Shown here: positions 1 through 7,578 of the stretch, in pieces
How the letters are laid out: each line of letters starts with the position of its first letter
How positions within the stretch are numbered: position 1 is the first letter of the stretch
From: Candidatus Villigracilaceae bacterium
GTDB lineage: Bacteria > Chloroflexota > Anaerolineae > Anaerolineales > Villigracilaceae
DNA length: 45,860 bases
Direction of reading: 5' to 3'
NCBI GenBank assembly: GCA_026645935.1
Contig: JAPKMP010000026.1
Location: 1-45,860 of the forward strand
The notes under the pieces: model-generated
The model's database searches: none
Told to the model about the DNA's origin: nothing
The model's input: only the letters and a program-made list of their open reading frames with translations
Translations under genes and position numbers: made by a program

Positions 1-437
1 GTCGCGCCATCACCGAACATACAAATGGTGATGTTGTCGTTCTTGGCGTACTGGTCACCAAGCGCGAGTCCTGCCGCGACAGGGAGGTGTCCGCCGACGA
101 TGGCGTGCCCGCCCCACATGTTTTTCTCCACGCTTGCCATGTGCATTGAGCCGCCCTTGCCCTTGGACATGCCCGTGGCTTTGCCGAGTAGTTCCGCCAT
201 AACTTCGTTGGCAGAGATACCGCAGTTGATGGCGACACCGTGGTCGCGATACGCAGTAATGACACGGTCACGGGGCTCACGCGCCGCGATCAAACCCGTC
301 GAAACGGCTTCCTGCCCGATGTACAGGTGCATGAAACCGCCAATTTTGCCAGCCTGGTACAGTTCCGCGCCGCGTTCTTCCACACGGCGGATCAGCACCA
401 TCTGATGATATAAATCGAGCAGTTGTTCTTTCTTCAT
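1..437 (-). CDS. pdhA: Pyruvate dehydrogenase E1 component alpha subunit (N-terminal part; runs off window)
   Basis: Reverse-strand gene whose first 145 codons are present; the 3' part lies beyond base 1. The product begins MKKEQLLDLYHQMVLIRRVE, the usual opening of thiamine-diphosphate E1 alpha subunits. It continues through the family blocks GGFMHLYIGQEA, TAYRDHGVAI, KGKGGSMHM and GGHLPVAAGLALG, and reaches the start of the ThDP/Mg motif (FGDGA) at the edge. The family decarboxylates pyruvate and reductively acetylates the E2 lipoyl domain with an E1 beta partner, which would be expected downstream, outside the window. The ATG at 437 follows GGAG (447-450) at a good distance. A branched-chain or acetoin E1 alpha cannot be excluded from the N-terminal half alone. 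Confidence 0.9.
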   Translation of the reverse strand, partial: MKKEQLLDLYHQMVLIRRVEERGAELYQAGKIGGFMHLYIGQEAVSTGLIAAREPRDRVITAYRDHGVAINCGISANEVMAELLGKATGMSKGKGGSMHMASVEKNMWGGHAIVGGHLPVAAGLALGDQYAKNDNITICMFGDGA

Positions 438-552
438 TAGAGGGAACTCCGATAAGGTAATACGCACGCAGGCGTAATATTGGATTGAGAATATCTAAGA
501 AAAAAACACCAAACTCCTTCTGGCGTTATGTTTCCCGACACACAAGTCCGGG

Positions 553-561
553 ATTATATCA
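553..561 (-). promoter_or_regulatory. Possible extended -10 promoter for pdhA
   Basis: Reading the reverse strand, TGATATAAT forms an extended -10 element (TGn plus a perfect TATAAT) about 115 nt upstream of the pdhA start. No -35 hexamer is visible at the usual spacing, so this is a weak call resting on the extended -10 alone. Confidence 0.35.
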
Positions 562-637
562 GAGAAAAAACACGGGACTCCTGTATCCTGATAGATTTTG
601 AAAGCAGATGAAGTTCCGAAACCCTCGATTTTTATAG

Positions 638-665
638 TTGACATATCCCCTGCCTGTGCTATAAA
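638..665 (+). promoter_or_regulatory. Strong sigma70-type promoter for the small membrane protein
   Basis: Consensus -35 TTGACA (638-643), 16-nt spacer, then TATAAA (660-665) preceded by TGC, giving an extended -10. The predicted transcript starts near 672, at a small hairpin (CGTCC-GCC-GGACG, 671-683) that could protect the 5' end. It is among the most consensus-like promoters in the window. Confidence 0.75.
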
Positions 666-716
666 TTAAGCGTCCGCCGGACGCGTTGATCTTTTTTTCT
701 TACAAAGGAGAATGAA

Positions 717-887
717 ATGAAACTATCGCCTCCCAAAGCAGTCACGTATTGGGTTACCGTAGCCGTTGCGGTGCTCGGCTTCCTGGCTCAGTTCGGCATG
801 TTGACGTTCCTCCCCATCTCCGGCTTCTGGCTCGTAGCCATCGCTTTCATCGTCCTTGCCCTGAGCCTTTTGATCAAGGGTCTCTAA
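717..887 (+). CDS. Small hydrophobic two-helix membrane protein (56 aa)
   Basis: A 56-residue ORF beginning MKLSPPKAVTYW. It has two hydrophobic segments (about residues 9-31 and 34-53) joined by a short FLPISGF turn and ends in LLIKGL. The start at 717 lies 7 nt after AAAGGAG; the nearer ATG at 712 is followed at once by a stop. It is monocistronic, with a near-consensus promoter upstream and a strong terminator 20 nt after the stop, which argues that this is a real and probably well-expressed gene despite its size. I do not recognise a named family and assign no function. A two-helix hairpin in the cytoplasmic membrane is the likely topology. Confidence 0.72.
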   Translation: MKLSPPKAVTYWVTVAVAVLGFLAQFGMLTFLPISGFWLVAIAFIVLALSLLIKGL

Positions 888-907
888 ATTTATCCACCGG
901 CGGATAA

Positions 908-946
908 AAAGACTTCCCGCGGCAGCGCGGGAAGTCTTTCTTTTTT
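908..946 (+). terminator. Rho-independent terminator after the small membrane protein
   Basis: Stem GACTTCCCGC (911-920) pairs perfectly with GCGGGAAGTC (927-936), extended by AAA/TTT, with a 6-nt loop and a following T-run (941-946). A smaller hairpin (TTATCC/GGATAA, 890-907) sits just before it. Confidence 0.9.
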
Positions 947-1058
947 AGACCTCTTGCATAAGTGCTCCCGCTGCAGTCCTCAGCGGCGGGGACGCCGTCT
1001 TGAGCAAGGTATTATCTTTGACCTTTGCATGAAGTCTCTCTATGGAAATAAGATGCTA

Positions 1059-1766
1059 TTATTTGCAGGGCGGCACGAACTGGATCGCTCTCTCAGACGT
1101 TCCGTTTGCATTTACCGATTCGATCTCATAAGTGACGTTCTTGTTATACGGCGCGGCGGGGTCTTTGTAGGTGAATTTCGTCGGCTTGAGCTCGATCACC
1201 TGCTTGCCGTCGCGGAAGACGCGGAAAGCCGTCTCACCGCCGCCGCTCGACCAGCTCAACGTCACCGAGAATTTTTTTTGCGCGGAAAGACACTGCTGGT
1301 CTACAACAAAGAAGTTCAACGGAATGCCGGGCAGGGGTGGGGCTTCACCGATGGAGAGCGAACTGAAATCCTGGTTGGGCGTGGCGTTATCGAAAAAGAT
1401 CCAGCATTCGCGGCCCGTATCGTTCACGACCTGCCACCACTCATTGTCTTCACTGCGGCCGATCACAGGCAATTCCTTCCCCGATGCGATCTGGTCCACG
1501 ATATTGTAGAAGGTACTGGGACCCAGGCGGCAATTGGAGTTTTTCGAAAGGGTGAGTTCCGGCGGGATGGATTGGGTGGCTGTCGGCGGAATGGGCGTAT
1601 CGGTCGGGGCGGTTGTCGGCGTATTCTCAACCACGACCACAAAGGTCACGCCCGGGCTGGGTTGAGCCGCGGGATTTCCTCCGCCTGCATCGCTCCCGGG
1701 CATATTACAGGCAAGGATCGAAAGGATCAGAACGACGCCTAAGATAACTTCTCTTCTCGTTTTCAT
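1059..1766 (-). CDS. SH3-domain lipoprotein
   Basis: 235-residue predicted lipoprotein. Residues 1-20 form a signal peptide ending in a lipobox (LSILAC, lipidated Cys20). A threonine/proline linker (TPTTAPTDTPIPPTAT) follows, then a bacterial SH3-like domain containing NCRLGPSTFYNIVD and ending in ECWIF. A C-terminal beta-rich, fibronectin-like segment follows (VTLSWSSGGGETAFRVFRDG). Such domains usually bind cell-envelope material, so an outward-facing adhesion or scaffolding role is an inference. I chose the ATG at 1766 over a longer frame because GAGGAG lies 6 nt upstream and the signal peptide then starts correctly (MKTRREVILG). The gene is convergent with the small membrane protein and divergent from the HEAT-repeat gene. 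Confidence 0.82.
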   Translation of the reverse strand: MKTRREVILGVVLILSILACNMPGSDAGGGNPAAQPSPGVTFVVVVENTPTTAPTDTPIPPTATQSIPPELTLSKNSNCRLGPSTFYNIVDQIASGKELPVIGRSEDNEWWQVVNDTGRECWIFFDNATPNQDFSSLSIGEAPPLPGIPLNFFVVDQQCLSAQKKFSVTLSWSSGGGETAFRVFRDGKQVIELKPTKFTYKDPAAPYNKNVTYEIESVNANGTSERAIQFVPPCK

Positions 1767-1841
1767 GCGCATCTCCTCAAGTTGGCGGAACGATGTTTCC
1801 GCCAATTATACTCTCGTGTTCAGGTCGATTTCAAATTCATG

Positions 1842-1847
1842 TAAAAT
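1842..1847 (+). promoter_or_regulatory. -10-like box, leaderless start of the HEAT-repeat gene
   Basis: TAAAAT ends exactly 6 nt before the ATG at 1854 and there is no Shine-Dalgarno sequence, so transcription would begin at or next to the start codon. The -35 (TTCAGG, 1819-1824) is poor. Confidence 0.5.
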
Positions 1848-1853
1848 ATTCTC

Positions 1854-2993
1854 ATGGACTGGTTCATCAACCCGAAACAGAATGAAGCGAAAAGGTTGGT
1901 CTCATGGCTTGCGGATTCCGGGAAACGCGAACGTGCCGCGCAGAACCTGATTCGACTCGGCGCTGATGCCGTCCCGGTGTTGATGGATGCGCTTCAAACC
2001 CAGGACCCCGGCTTGTCCGCCATCTATCAGCAAATCCTTGCCCGAATCCCATCCGCCTCTCCAGAACTTGCAAAAGCGTTGACTTCCGCACATCCGTTGA
2101 TTCGCGGACGAGTGGCAGAGATATTTGCGATCAGCGGGGATAAATCTGCTGTTCCGGTTTTGATCGAAGCCCTGCGCGGAGAGTTTTTCACGGTAAAGTC
2201 GCGGGCGGCGATCGCGCTTGGAAATATCGGCGACGCGCGTGTTCTGCCCGAATTGCTTCCCTTGTTGAAAGACAAGGAGAACGAAGTGCGTATTGCGGCT
2301 TGTATCGCGATTGGAAAGTTCCGCGACCCTTCCACGTTCGATGAACTCGCCAATGTGACTCTCGATGATCCAGTCATCGAGGTGCGCCAGGCGGCGGTGA
2401 AAGCGCTTGGCGATTCGCGCCATCCAGCGGCGATCCCGTTTCTCATGGAAGCCCTGCGAGATTCATTCTGGTGGTTCGAGCGCGAGCAATCCACCCGGGA
2501 TCTGTTTACAGCCATCGAGAACATGGGTGGGGATGTCGTCGAACCGTTGATCGAGGCGCTGGGAGACCGCGAAGGCACTGTTCGCAGGTTCGCCGCGATG
2601 ATCTTGGGGAAACTGCGCGACCCGCGCGCCATCGAAGAACTTGGGATGACATTGTATGATCTGCATCATGATGTGAGCCAGGTTGCGGCCGAGGCATTGG
2701 CTCAATTTGGCGCAGACGCTGTCGGCGTGTTACGCGAAGCGTTATCTCATCCCGAAGCGGGGGTAAGGGAGAGGGCGGCCCACGGGTTGGGGTTGATCCG
2801 GGACGAGCGCGTTGTTCCTTTGTTGATCGAAAGGCTGAACGATCCCGACCGGGTTGTGAAAAAACAAGCCATCCAGTCTCTTGGCGGCTTGCAAGCTAAA
2901 CGCGCCGTTCCCGCGCTTCAGCAAATTGCCGCTGACCGGAGCGATCGTGAACTGGCTGCGCTTGCAAAGGCGGCGATCGAGAAAATAAGTTAA
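1854..2993 (+). CDS. HEAT-repeat protein
   Basis: 379 residues built almost wholly of about ten 30-residue HEAT (PBS-lyase-like) repeats, recognisable by recurring units such as AVPVLIEALRG, AAIALGNIGD, VRQAAVKALGD and VVPLLIERLNDP. No catalytic domain, signal peptide or membrane helix is visible, so this is a soluble alpha-solenoid, probably a protein-binding scaffold. Some HEAT families act on phycobilins, but solenoids of this sort are common in Chloroflexota, which lack phycobilisomes, and no such role is claimed. The start has no Shine-Dalgarno sequence and lies 6 nt after a -10-like box, so it is probably translated from a leaderless mRNA. Confidence 0.85.
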   Translation: MDWFINPKQNEAKRLVSWLADSGKRERAAQNLIRLGADAVPVLMDALQTQDPGLSAIYQQILARIPSASPELAKALTSAHPLIRGRVAEIFAISGDKSAVPVLIEALRGEFFTVKSRAAIALGNIGDARVLPELLPLLKDKENEVRIAACIAIGKFRDPSTFDELANVTLDDPVIEVRQAAVKALGDSRHPAAIPFLMEALRDSFWWFEREQSTRDLFTAIENMGGDVVEPLIEALGDREGTVRRFAAMILGKLRDPRAIEELGMTLYDLHHDVSQVAAEALAQFGADAVGVLREALSHPEAGVRERAAHGLGLIRDERVVPLLIERLNDPDRVVKKQAIQSLGGLQAKRAVPALQQIAADRSDRELAALAKAAIEKIS

Positions 2994-3045
2994 TCGGCAA
3001 GTCTTTGGATCTGGGACGTCTTTATTTTAGAAGTAAGGAGTTCGC

Positions 3046-3738
3046 ATGAAACGCATCCATATCCTGCTTGGTGTCCAATCCTTTCTCGCTGTATTTGTGT
3101 CCTTCAACAGGCTGACGGATTGGTTCACCGATTATGTACTCCCCAATCAATTCCTGCGGTGGGTGGATTTGAACAATATCCTCGTCTCGTTGATCAGCCT
3201 CGTGGCGGGGTACCTTCTGAAAAAAACCATAGAATACAATTCGCCCGCGCGGGAAGGGCGCGCGCACACGCTTTGGAATCTTGTGTTCTTCGTCGGCGTG
3301 TATCTGAGCGCTCTGAGTTACGGCTTCCATGAGATGACAAATTACCTGCACATCCGATTTTGTGAGCCTGACCCGGGAAGCGACCTGTGCCGCATCATCA
3401 TCTTCAACGACGACGAGTTTAGCCATTGGCTTTTCTTTGCCGGGTTCACGATGGTCAATGGGGCGATTTTGTTTTTGCAGGATGTTTTCCCGCATCCCAA
3501 GCCGGTTTCCGGCAGCGATATCGGCTTCCTTCTCGTGAACTCCCTGTTTTTAGGCGCGGGCGTCTTCGCCAATCTTGGATTCGAAGAGATTGGATTCGAT
3601 TTGTTTGTGGTGGGACTTCTTGCACTCGTTTCAGCTTATCTACTTTGGAAGCGGGGCAGGCAGCCGATGTTCGTCTATTACACAACGGCGTATTGGCTGG
3701 GTTTGGCTGGAAGTCTATTGGCGCAGGCAATCCGCTGA
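3046..3738 (+). CDS. Polytopic membrane protein of unknown function (230 aa)
   Basis: A hydrophobic protein with about six membrane segments (roughly residues 44-60, 78-98, 125-145, 160-180, 187-203, 210-228). A short extramembrane loop with two cysteines (RFCEPDPGSDLC, near 105-116) separates segments two and three. GGAG lies 8 nt before the ATG. No transporter, enzyme or respiratory signature is visible. It is followed 79 nt later by another membrane protein on the same strand, and the pair may be co-transcribed. Function unknown. Confidence 0.75.
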   Translation: MKRIHILLGVQSFLAVFVSFNRLTDWFTDYVLPNQFLRWVDLNNILVSLISLVAGYLLKKTIEYNSPAREGRAHTLWNLVFFVGVYLSALSYGFHEMTNYLHIRFCEPDPGSDLCRIIIFNDDEFSHWLFFAGFTMVNGAILFLQDVFPHPKPVSGSDIGFLLVNSLFLGAGVFANLGFEEIGFDLFVVGLLALVSAYLLWKRGRQPMFVYYTTAYWLGLAGSLLAQAIR

Positions 3739-3817
3739 CCTGGCAGGAAACCAGTATCTGGTTGGGGGGTTCTAACTTCAAAATAACATCGAAGATCGAA
3801 GCAACGCGGAGGAACCC

Positions 3818-5443
3818 ATGAAAGATAACATTGCGAATGTCCTGGAAGATTTCGAGAAACTCGCCTACAAGATCCTGATGTGGGTCATCCTCGTCCCGAA
3901 GACCATCGTCAAGGTTGTCGTGGACCCGGGTTTTGTGCCCGGGTATGTGAGCGCGGAATTGAAGGCGGAGAAAGGCAAGCAGTTCGACGAATACATTTCC
4001 CCGATGCTTTTATATCTGGGTGTGACGCTCCTGCCTGCCATCGCGATCTATCTCCTCCCGTCGTTTGGGATGAATGTTTTATCGCCGCTTGAAGACCCAA
4101 GTTTATATTCCGATGCGTTCGTGGAGACAGAGCGGGGTCAAATAAGTGTGAACGATCCTTCATTGGGCGGGGTTGTCTCCCAGGTCACGGGCGTTGTGCA
4201 GCAAGAAGCCCCCGTTGAGCAAACAACGTTCCTCGGTCATTTTATTGAACTCCGAGTGGAATTGAAAACCAGGGCGGATACGACCAATCAGTGGCATAAT
4301 TTCAGGTGGGATGTCTGGGCATGCGGAAATCGAGACTCCGACACAGGATCATGCAATTTCGACGACTATTATTACGGTGAAATTCACGACGAACAATTTG
4401 GCTCAGCCTGCATCTACGGAACATTCTTCGAAGGGGCTGAGAACCCAGGATGTCTTGCCTCCCCGGACGAAAAAGCTTCAGACGAGGCTTGGTCTTCGTA
4501 TTACACTATCTCCTTCCCTGAGAAAAGCTACAGTGGTGAAAAGAATAATAGAAACCTCGTCAGCGATGTTTTTAGTTTGTTTTACCTTCCGGGGACATCC
4601 GGGTCGTCGGGCGAGTATCGAATCAAGATCACTGCCGCTACCCGCATTCTGGACGATCCAAGTGTAATGGTCGAGACCGATTCGAATATCGTGGATTTGC
4701 TTGCCTATCCATTTTCCTCTGAATTCAGCATAAACCCATTTTCCGGGTATTCCACCGCGTCGGATGTTGATGAGCGGTATTCCTTATTTCATTTCCTCGG
4801 GTTCAGAATCAATCCGGATAAGGAAGGAGAGGAATCGCGCAGTCTGGCGGACCGGCTGGAAAGCGGCGAAACCATTGCTTTCGGACTTGCCTTATTGCTA
4901 CCGCCGTTATTGATCGCCGGGGTGATCGGTATTTTCAAGGGCTCGATCTCATTCGTCGACGAAGGCGGGTCTGTGAAACAAAGATCCTCCATCGGTGAAG
5001 ATGCGCTAAGGGAAAATTTTTACGCGCAGTGTTATTATTTTGCGCCGGTCGGGCTTGCTTTCTGGGCTTGGTATTACTCATTGAATTACCATACCCATGA
5101 CATTCAATACCGGGCGGAGTGGCTTTGGATCCCCCTGGCTCTTGCCCTGATATGGTTCTTTATCGTCGAGGTCATTTCGATCGCTGATGAACTGTTGTCG
5201 AAAAGCAGACCAAAGGCATTTTTCATCCTGTTCGGTTGCATCGTTATTATGTTCCTGATCGTTCGCCTGGGACAGGCATTCGCGTACAACTTTGACTGGT
5301 TGAGGAAATCAGCCATTTGGTCATATCCCGGCGTCACGTTACTGCTCACGCTCGGTGTAATATACATGCAATACTTCATGAAAAGAAAAGGCAGGAAAGG
5401 CGCCGGACTGAATATGCAGGATGGATCAATTAAAGACCAATAG
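3818..5443 (+). CDS. Large membrane protein with an extracytoplasmic domain, unknown function
   Basis: 541 residues. A short cytoplasmic N-terminus leads into a hydrophobic stretch near residues 18-35 and a helix near 65-84. A predicted extracytoplasmic domain of about 250 residues follows, with a four-cysteine cluster (CGNRDSDTGSC and further on SACIYG and NPGC, about 169-215) that could form disulfides. The C-terminal third carries about five helices (near 352-372, 408-426, 440-460, 470-490, 500-518) and a basic tail. GGAGG lies 7 nt before the ATG. I do not recognise the family. Its last 18 bases overlap the convergent phosphatase-superfamily gene, so the two transcripts run into each other. 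Confidence 0.75.
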   Translation: MKDNIANVLEDFEKLAYKILMWVILVPKTIVKVVVDPGFVPGYVSAELKAEKGKQFDEYISPMLLYLGVTLLPAIAIYLLPSFGMNVLSPLEDPSLYSDAFVETERGQISVNDPSLGGVVSQVTGVVQQEAPVEQTTFLGHFIELRVELKTRADTTNQWHNFRWDVWACGNRDSDTGSCNFDDYYYGEIHDEQFGSACIYGTFFEGAENPGCLASPDEKASDEAWSSYYTISFPEKSYSGEKNNRNLVSDVFSLFYLPGTSGSSGEYRIKITAATRILDDPSVMVETDSNIVDLLAYPFSSEFSINPFSGYSTASDVDERYSLFHFLGFRINPDKEGEESRSLADRLESGETIAFGLALLLPPLLIAGVIGIFKGSISFVDEGGSVKQRSSIGEDALRENFYAQCYYFAPVGLAFWAWYYSLNYHTHDIQYRAEWLWIPLALALIWFFIVEVISIADELLSKSRPKAFFILFGCIVIMFLIVRLGQAFAYNFDWLRKSAIWSYPGVTLLLTLGVIYMQYFMKRKGRKGAGLNMQDGSIKDQ

Positions 5444-6343
5444 TTTTCCAATGACTGGCGCTACCCCTGTCAGATCCGAGACGTCTGCAAAGGCGTCTCG
5501 ATTTGTTTTATCTCCAAATAACAACAGAGGCACCTGTGCGGATGTATGCTTGCGCGTGCCGAGGTCTTCCATGTTGCCGTGGTCGGAGGTAAGCAGAATG
5601 AGGTCGTTTGCCATGTCCCAGTTTGTGAGCAGACCTTTCAACACGCTGTCGAAGGTTTCGAGTTGCCTTACCGCCCAGGGCATATCCTGTTTGTGACCGG
5701 CGTAATCGCTCGCCCAATACTCGAAGAAAGAAAAATCATAATTGCCCGCGAGTTCAGCGAGTTTTGCGCCTGAAGTTTCCAGGTCAAAAGCCGGCGCATC
5801 GGGGAAGCCGAGGAAAGTGCGCCAGCCTTCGCCGGTGAAATCGGCGGAGAGGGCATTGCCAGCATAGTAATCCTTGTCGGTGAACAGCGGAACGCCAGCA
5901 TTCGTCAATGCAAGGGGGATGGACGAAAATAAGCGCTTGCCGGAATCGATCCCATCGAAGTAACGCGGGGGATACGCATTGAGAAGCGCCGTCTTTTTGC
6001 CTGCCTGAACGACACGAGAAAAAACAGTTTTGCCATCGAGATATTGTGCAACTTCAGGATTCGGTTTGGGGCCGTAATGGTAGCCGAGTTCGGCAGGGAT
6101 ATTGATGCCTGTGAGCAAAACGGCTTGTCCCGTTGCGGATTGGGGAAGTCCCTTTACTCCGAGATTGGGGTCAATGGCCTTGAGAGTGAGGATGTCGCTC
6201 TCGAACGGCGCGGCGGATTCGGTGAATTTTTTCCCGCCGAGCAACGATTCGAGATAGGGCATATCCGCGCGGGCAAAAGGGTTGAACTCAGGATTATCTT
6301 CGCCGAGACCGATGCCGTCGAGAAAAAGAAAGAGGATTTTCAT
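5426..6343 (-). CDS. Metalloenzyme of the alkaline phosphatase / phosphoglycerate mutase superfamily
   Basis: 305 residues with the metal-site layout of the PF01676-type metalloenzyme superfamily: Asp9 in FLFLDGIGLG, a probable nucleophile region at Ser69/Thr71 (LPQSATGQ), Asp213 and His217 (DYAGHK), Asp254-His255 (SDHGNMED) and His266 (RKHTSAQVPLLL). Members include cofactor-independent phosphoglycerate mutase and phosphopentomutase. This one is shorter than both and lacks the long iPGM insert, so the exact substrate is open. It lies on the reverse strand and its 3' end overlaps the preceding forward gene by 18 nt. No Shine-Dalgarno sequence is obvious at the ATG (6343). Confidence 0.8.
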   Translation of the reverse strand: MKILFLFLDGIGLGEDNPEFNPFARADMPYLESLLGGKKFTESAAPFESDILTLKAIDPNLGVKGLPQSATGQAVLLTGINIPAELGYHYGPKPNPEVAQYLDGKTVFSRVVQAGKKTALLNAYPPRYFDGIDSGKRLFSSIPLALTNAGVPLFTDKDYYAGNALSADFTGEGWRTFLGFPDAPAFDLETSGAKLAELAGNYDFSFFEYWASDYAGHKQDMPWAVRQLETFDSVLKGLLTNWDMANDLILLTSDHGNMEDLGTRKHTSAQVPLLLFGDKTNRDAFADVSDLTGVAPVIGKLLVFN

Positions 6344-6398
6344 TAGAAAACTAAGAATGATGGATTATGAATGGCGAAGAACTTGTAACCTGCAACCT

Positions 6399-6971
6399 TC
6401 AACCCAACTGCCATAAAAACCATGCCGAAGGCCGCTCGCGTTTATCCCAGCCGTCTTTGCGGGAAACGAGAGTCAGTTTGTATTGTTGGATAAGGTCGAG
6501 ATCGGCGTCCACAAGCCCGGGACCGGAAAGATGCGGGGCGGATTTGAAGAATCCGTACATAAGCCAGAATCCGTTCGGGGCGAGGACGCGGGTCAATTGG
6601 GTCAGATAATCCGCCTTGTTCTTTATTCCATGGAAACATCCGAGATCGAGCGCGAGGTCGAAAGCGTCGGAGACGTATTGCATTCGGGTTGCATCATCCG
6701 TGAAGACGGATGCCTGTACATTCGCTTTATTGATTTTGCGTTTGGCGGTTTTGATCGCGCGCGGTGAGAAATCGAAACCCGTCACCAGCCAGCCTGCATT
6801 TGCGAGCGTGATGATGTTCGTCCCTGTCCCGCATCCGATGTCGAGCGCGCGCCCGGCGGAATGTGCAGCGATGAAATCGTAAAGTTCAGGCGGCGAGATT
6901 CCGCCATCCCACGGCGCGTTGCCGAAAAGGTAGGCAAGATCGAATTTGATTCGGCGAAATGGATCATTCAT
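6399..6971 (-). CDS. Class I SAM-dependent methyltransferase
   Basis: 190 residues starting MNDPFRRIKFDLAYLFG. The SAM-binding glycine motif (ALDIGCGTGTN, near residues 38-48) is followed by an acidic residue after strand two (VTGFDFS) and by LALDLGCFHG, the usual Rossmann methyltransferase order. The substrate cannot be told; the small size suggests a stand-alone small-molecule enzyme. The start at 6971 lies inside the last codons of the upstream thioredoxin gene (8-nt overlap), so the two are translationally coupled. A longer frame upstream is the shadow of that gene. The stop overlaps an 18-nt repeat (6387-6404) seen again at 15037. Confidence 0.85.
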   Translation of the reverse strand: MNDPFRRIKFDLAYLFGNAPWDGGISPPELYDFIAAHSAGRALDIGCGTGTNIITLANAGWLVTGFDFSPRAIKTAKRKINKANVQASVFTDDATRMQYVSDAFDLALDLGCFHGIKNKADYLTQLTRVLAPNGFWLMYGFFKSAPHLSGPGLVDADLDLIQQYKLTLVSRKDGWDKRERPSAWFLWQLG

Positions 6972-7452
6972 CGGCAAGGGTTTCGCGGACGCGCTGGGGA
7001 TCGAACTCGCCCACCATGCGCCAGACCTCGTTCCCTTCCGCGTCGAAATAGATGAATGTGGGTGTGAATTCGAAATCATATAGCGGCGCGAGTTCCATGC
7101 CCACACTTTCCTGTATGTTGAGGCGGATGATATGAATCTGGTCGCCAATTTCCAGTTCGAGCTCGTCCACGACGGGCTTTATCGAGACGCAGCGTATTCA
7201 GTAGGGGGATTGGAATTCGAGCAGGACCGGCTCTCCCGCGCCGATCATTGCCTGCACTTCCTTTGCATCGTCCATGAGCAGGGTCTGGCGCGGATGCAAA
7301 GTCACCCATGCGGCGACCAGGGCGCCCACGATCACGGCGAATGCGAGATAATCGTTCCAGCGCGGACGATTGGTCAGCAGGATCAACCCGGCGATGAAAG
7401 CAAACCCGGCGGCGACAAAGATGTAGGAATATTGGGTAAAAAGCGTTTCCAT
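6964..7452 (-). CDS. Membrane-anchored thioredoxin-like protein, probable selenoprotein (Sec-Ile-Arg-Cys)
   Basis: One continuous frame of 162 codons interrupted only by TGA at 7198-7200. Residues 1-84 hold two hydrophobic helices (about 8-28 and 34-52) and the first thioredoxin strand (EPVLLEFQSPY). The TGA is codon 85, followed in frame by IRCVSIKPVVDELELE, so it occupies exactly the first redox cysteine of a CxxC motif, giving UxxC (85-88). The rest completes the fold, including the cis-proline loop TPTFIYFD (Pro131). A hairpin with a GUG apical loop lies 28 nt after the TGA. Read with Sec, the gene is intact; read without, it breaks into two meaningless pieces. The alternative is a TGC/TGT-to-TGA mutation or sequence error. 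The likely job is thiol-disulfide or peroxide-linked reduction at the outer face of the membrane. Translationally coupled to the methyltransferase. Confidence 0.72.
7157..7185 (-). promoter_or_regulatory. Candidate bacterial SECIS element
   Basis: In the mRNA sense, UCG (7185-7183), AGC (7178-7176) and CGUC (7174-7171) pair with GACG (7167-7164), GCU (7162-7160) and CGA (7159-7157). The result is 10 bp with a 4-nt bulge, one C-A mismatch and apical loop GUG (7170-7168). The loop begins 28 nt after the UGA and opens with G, which fits the described bacterial SECIS consensus (apical loop 16-37 nt after UGA, a G in its first two positions). Folded by eye only. Confidence 0.5.
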
Positions 7453-7503
7453 GGGGTGTGAATTGGTTCAAAATGTCATAATGAAGGCGTGACTCTCCGC
7501 ACT

Positions 7504-7532
7504 TTGACAATTCATTTGAGTTCTTTTACAAT
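7504..7532 (+). promoter_or_regulatory. Promoter of the EF-G2-like gene
   Basis: Perfect -35 TTGACA (7504-7509), 17-nt spacer and TACAAT (7527-7532), 46 nt before the start codon. Confidence 0.8.
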
Positions 7533-7578
7533 CGTCCAACCTGCTTGACATTCCATAACGACAGGAAGGTAATTCACG

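Noticed and set aside
6972-7148. Extended N-terminus of the methyltransferase
   Set aside because: This stretch is the out-of-frame complement of the thioredoxin gene; the methyltransferase fold begins at MNDPF (6971).
6964-7170. Separate short gene starting at a GTG (7170) downstream of a truncated membrane peptide
   Set aside because: The two pieces share one frame and together make a full thioredoxin with the TGA at the first redox cysteine. The GTG coincides with the hairpin loop and would leave a protein lacking the active site.
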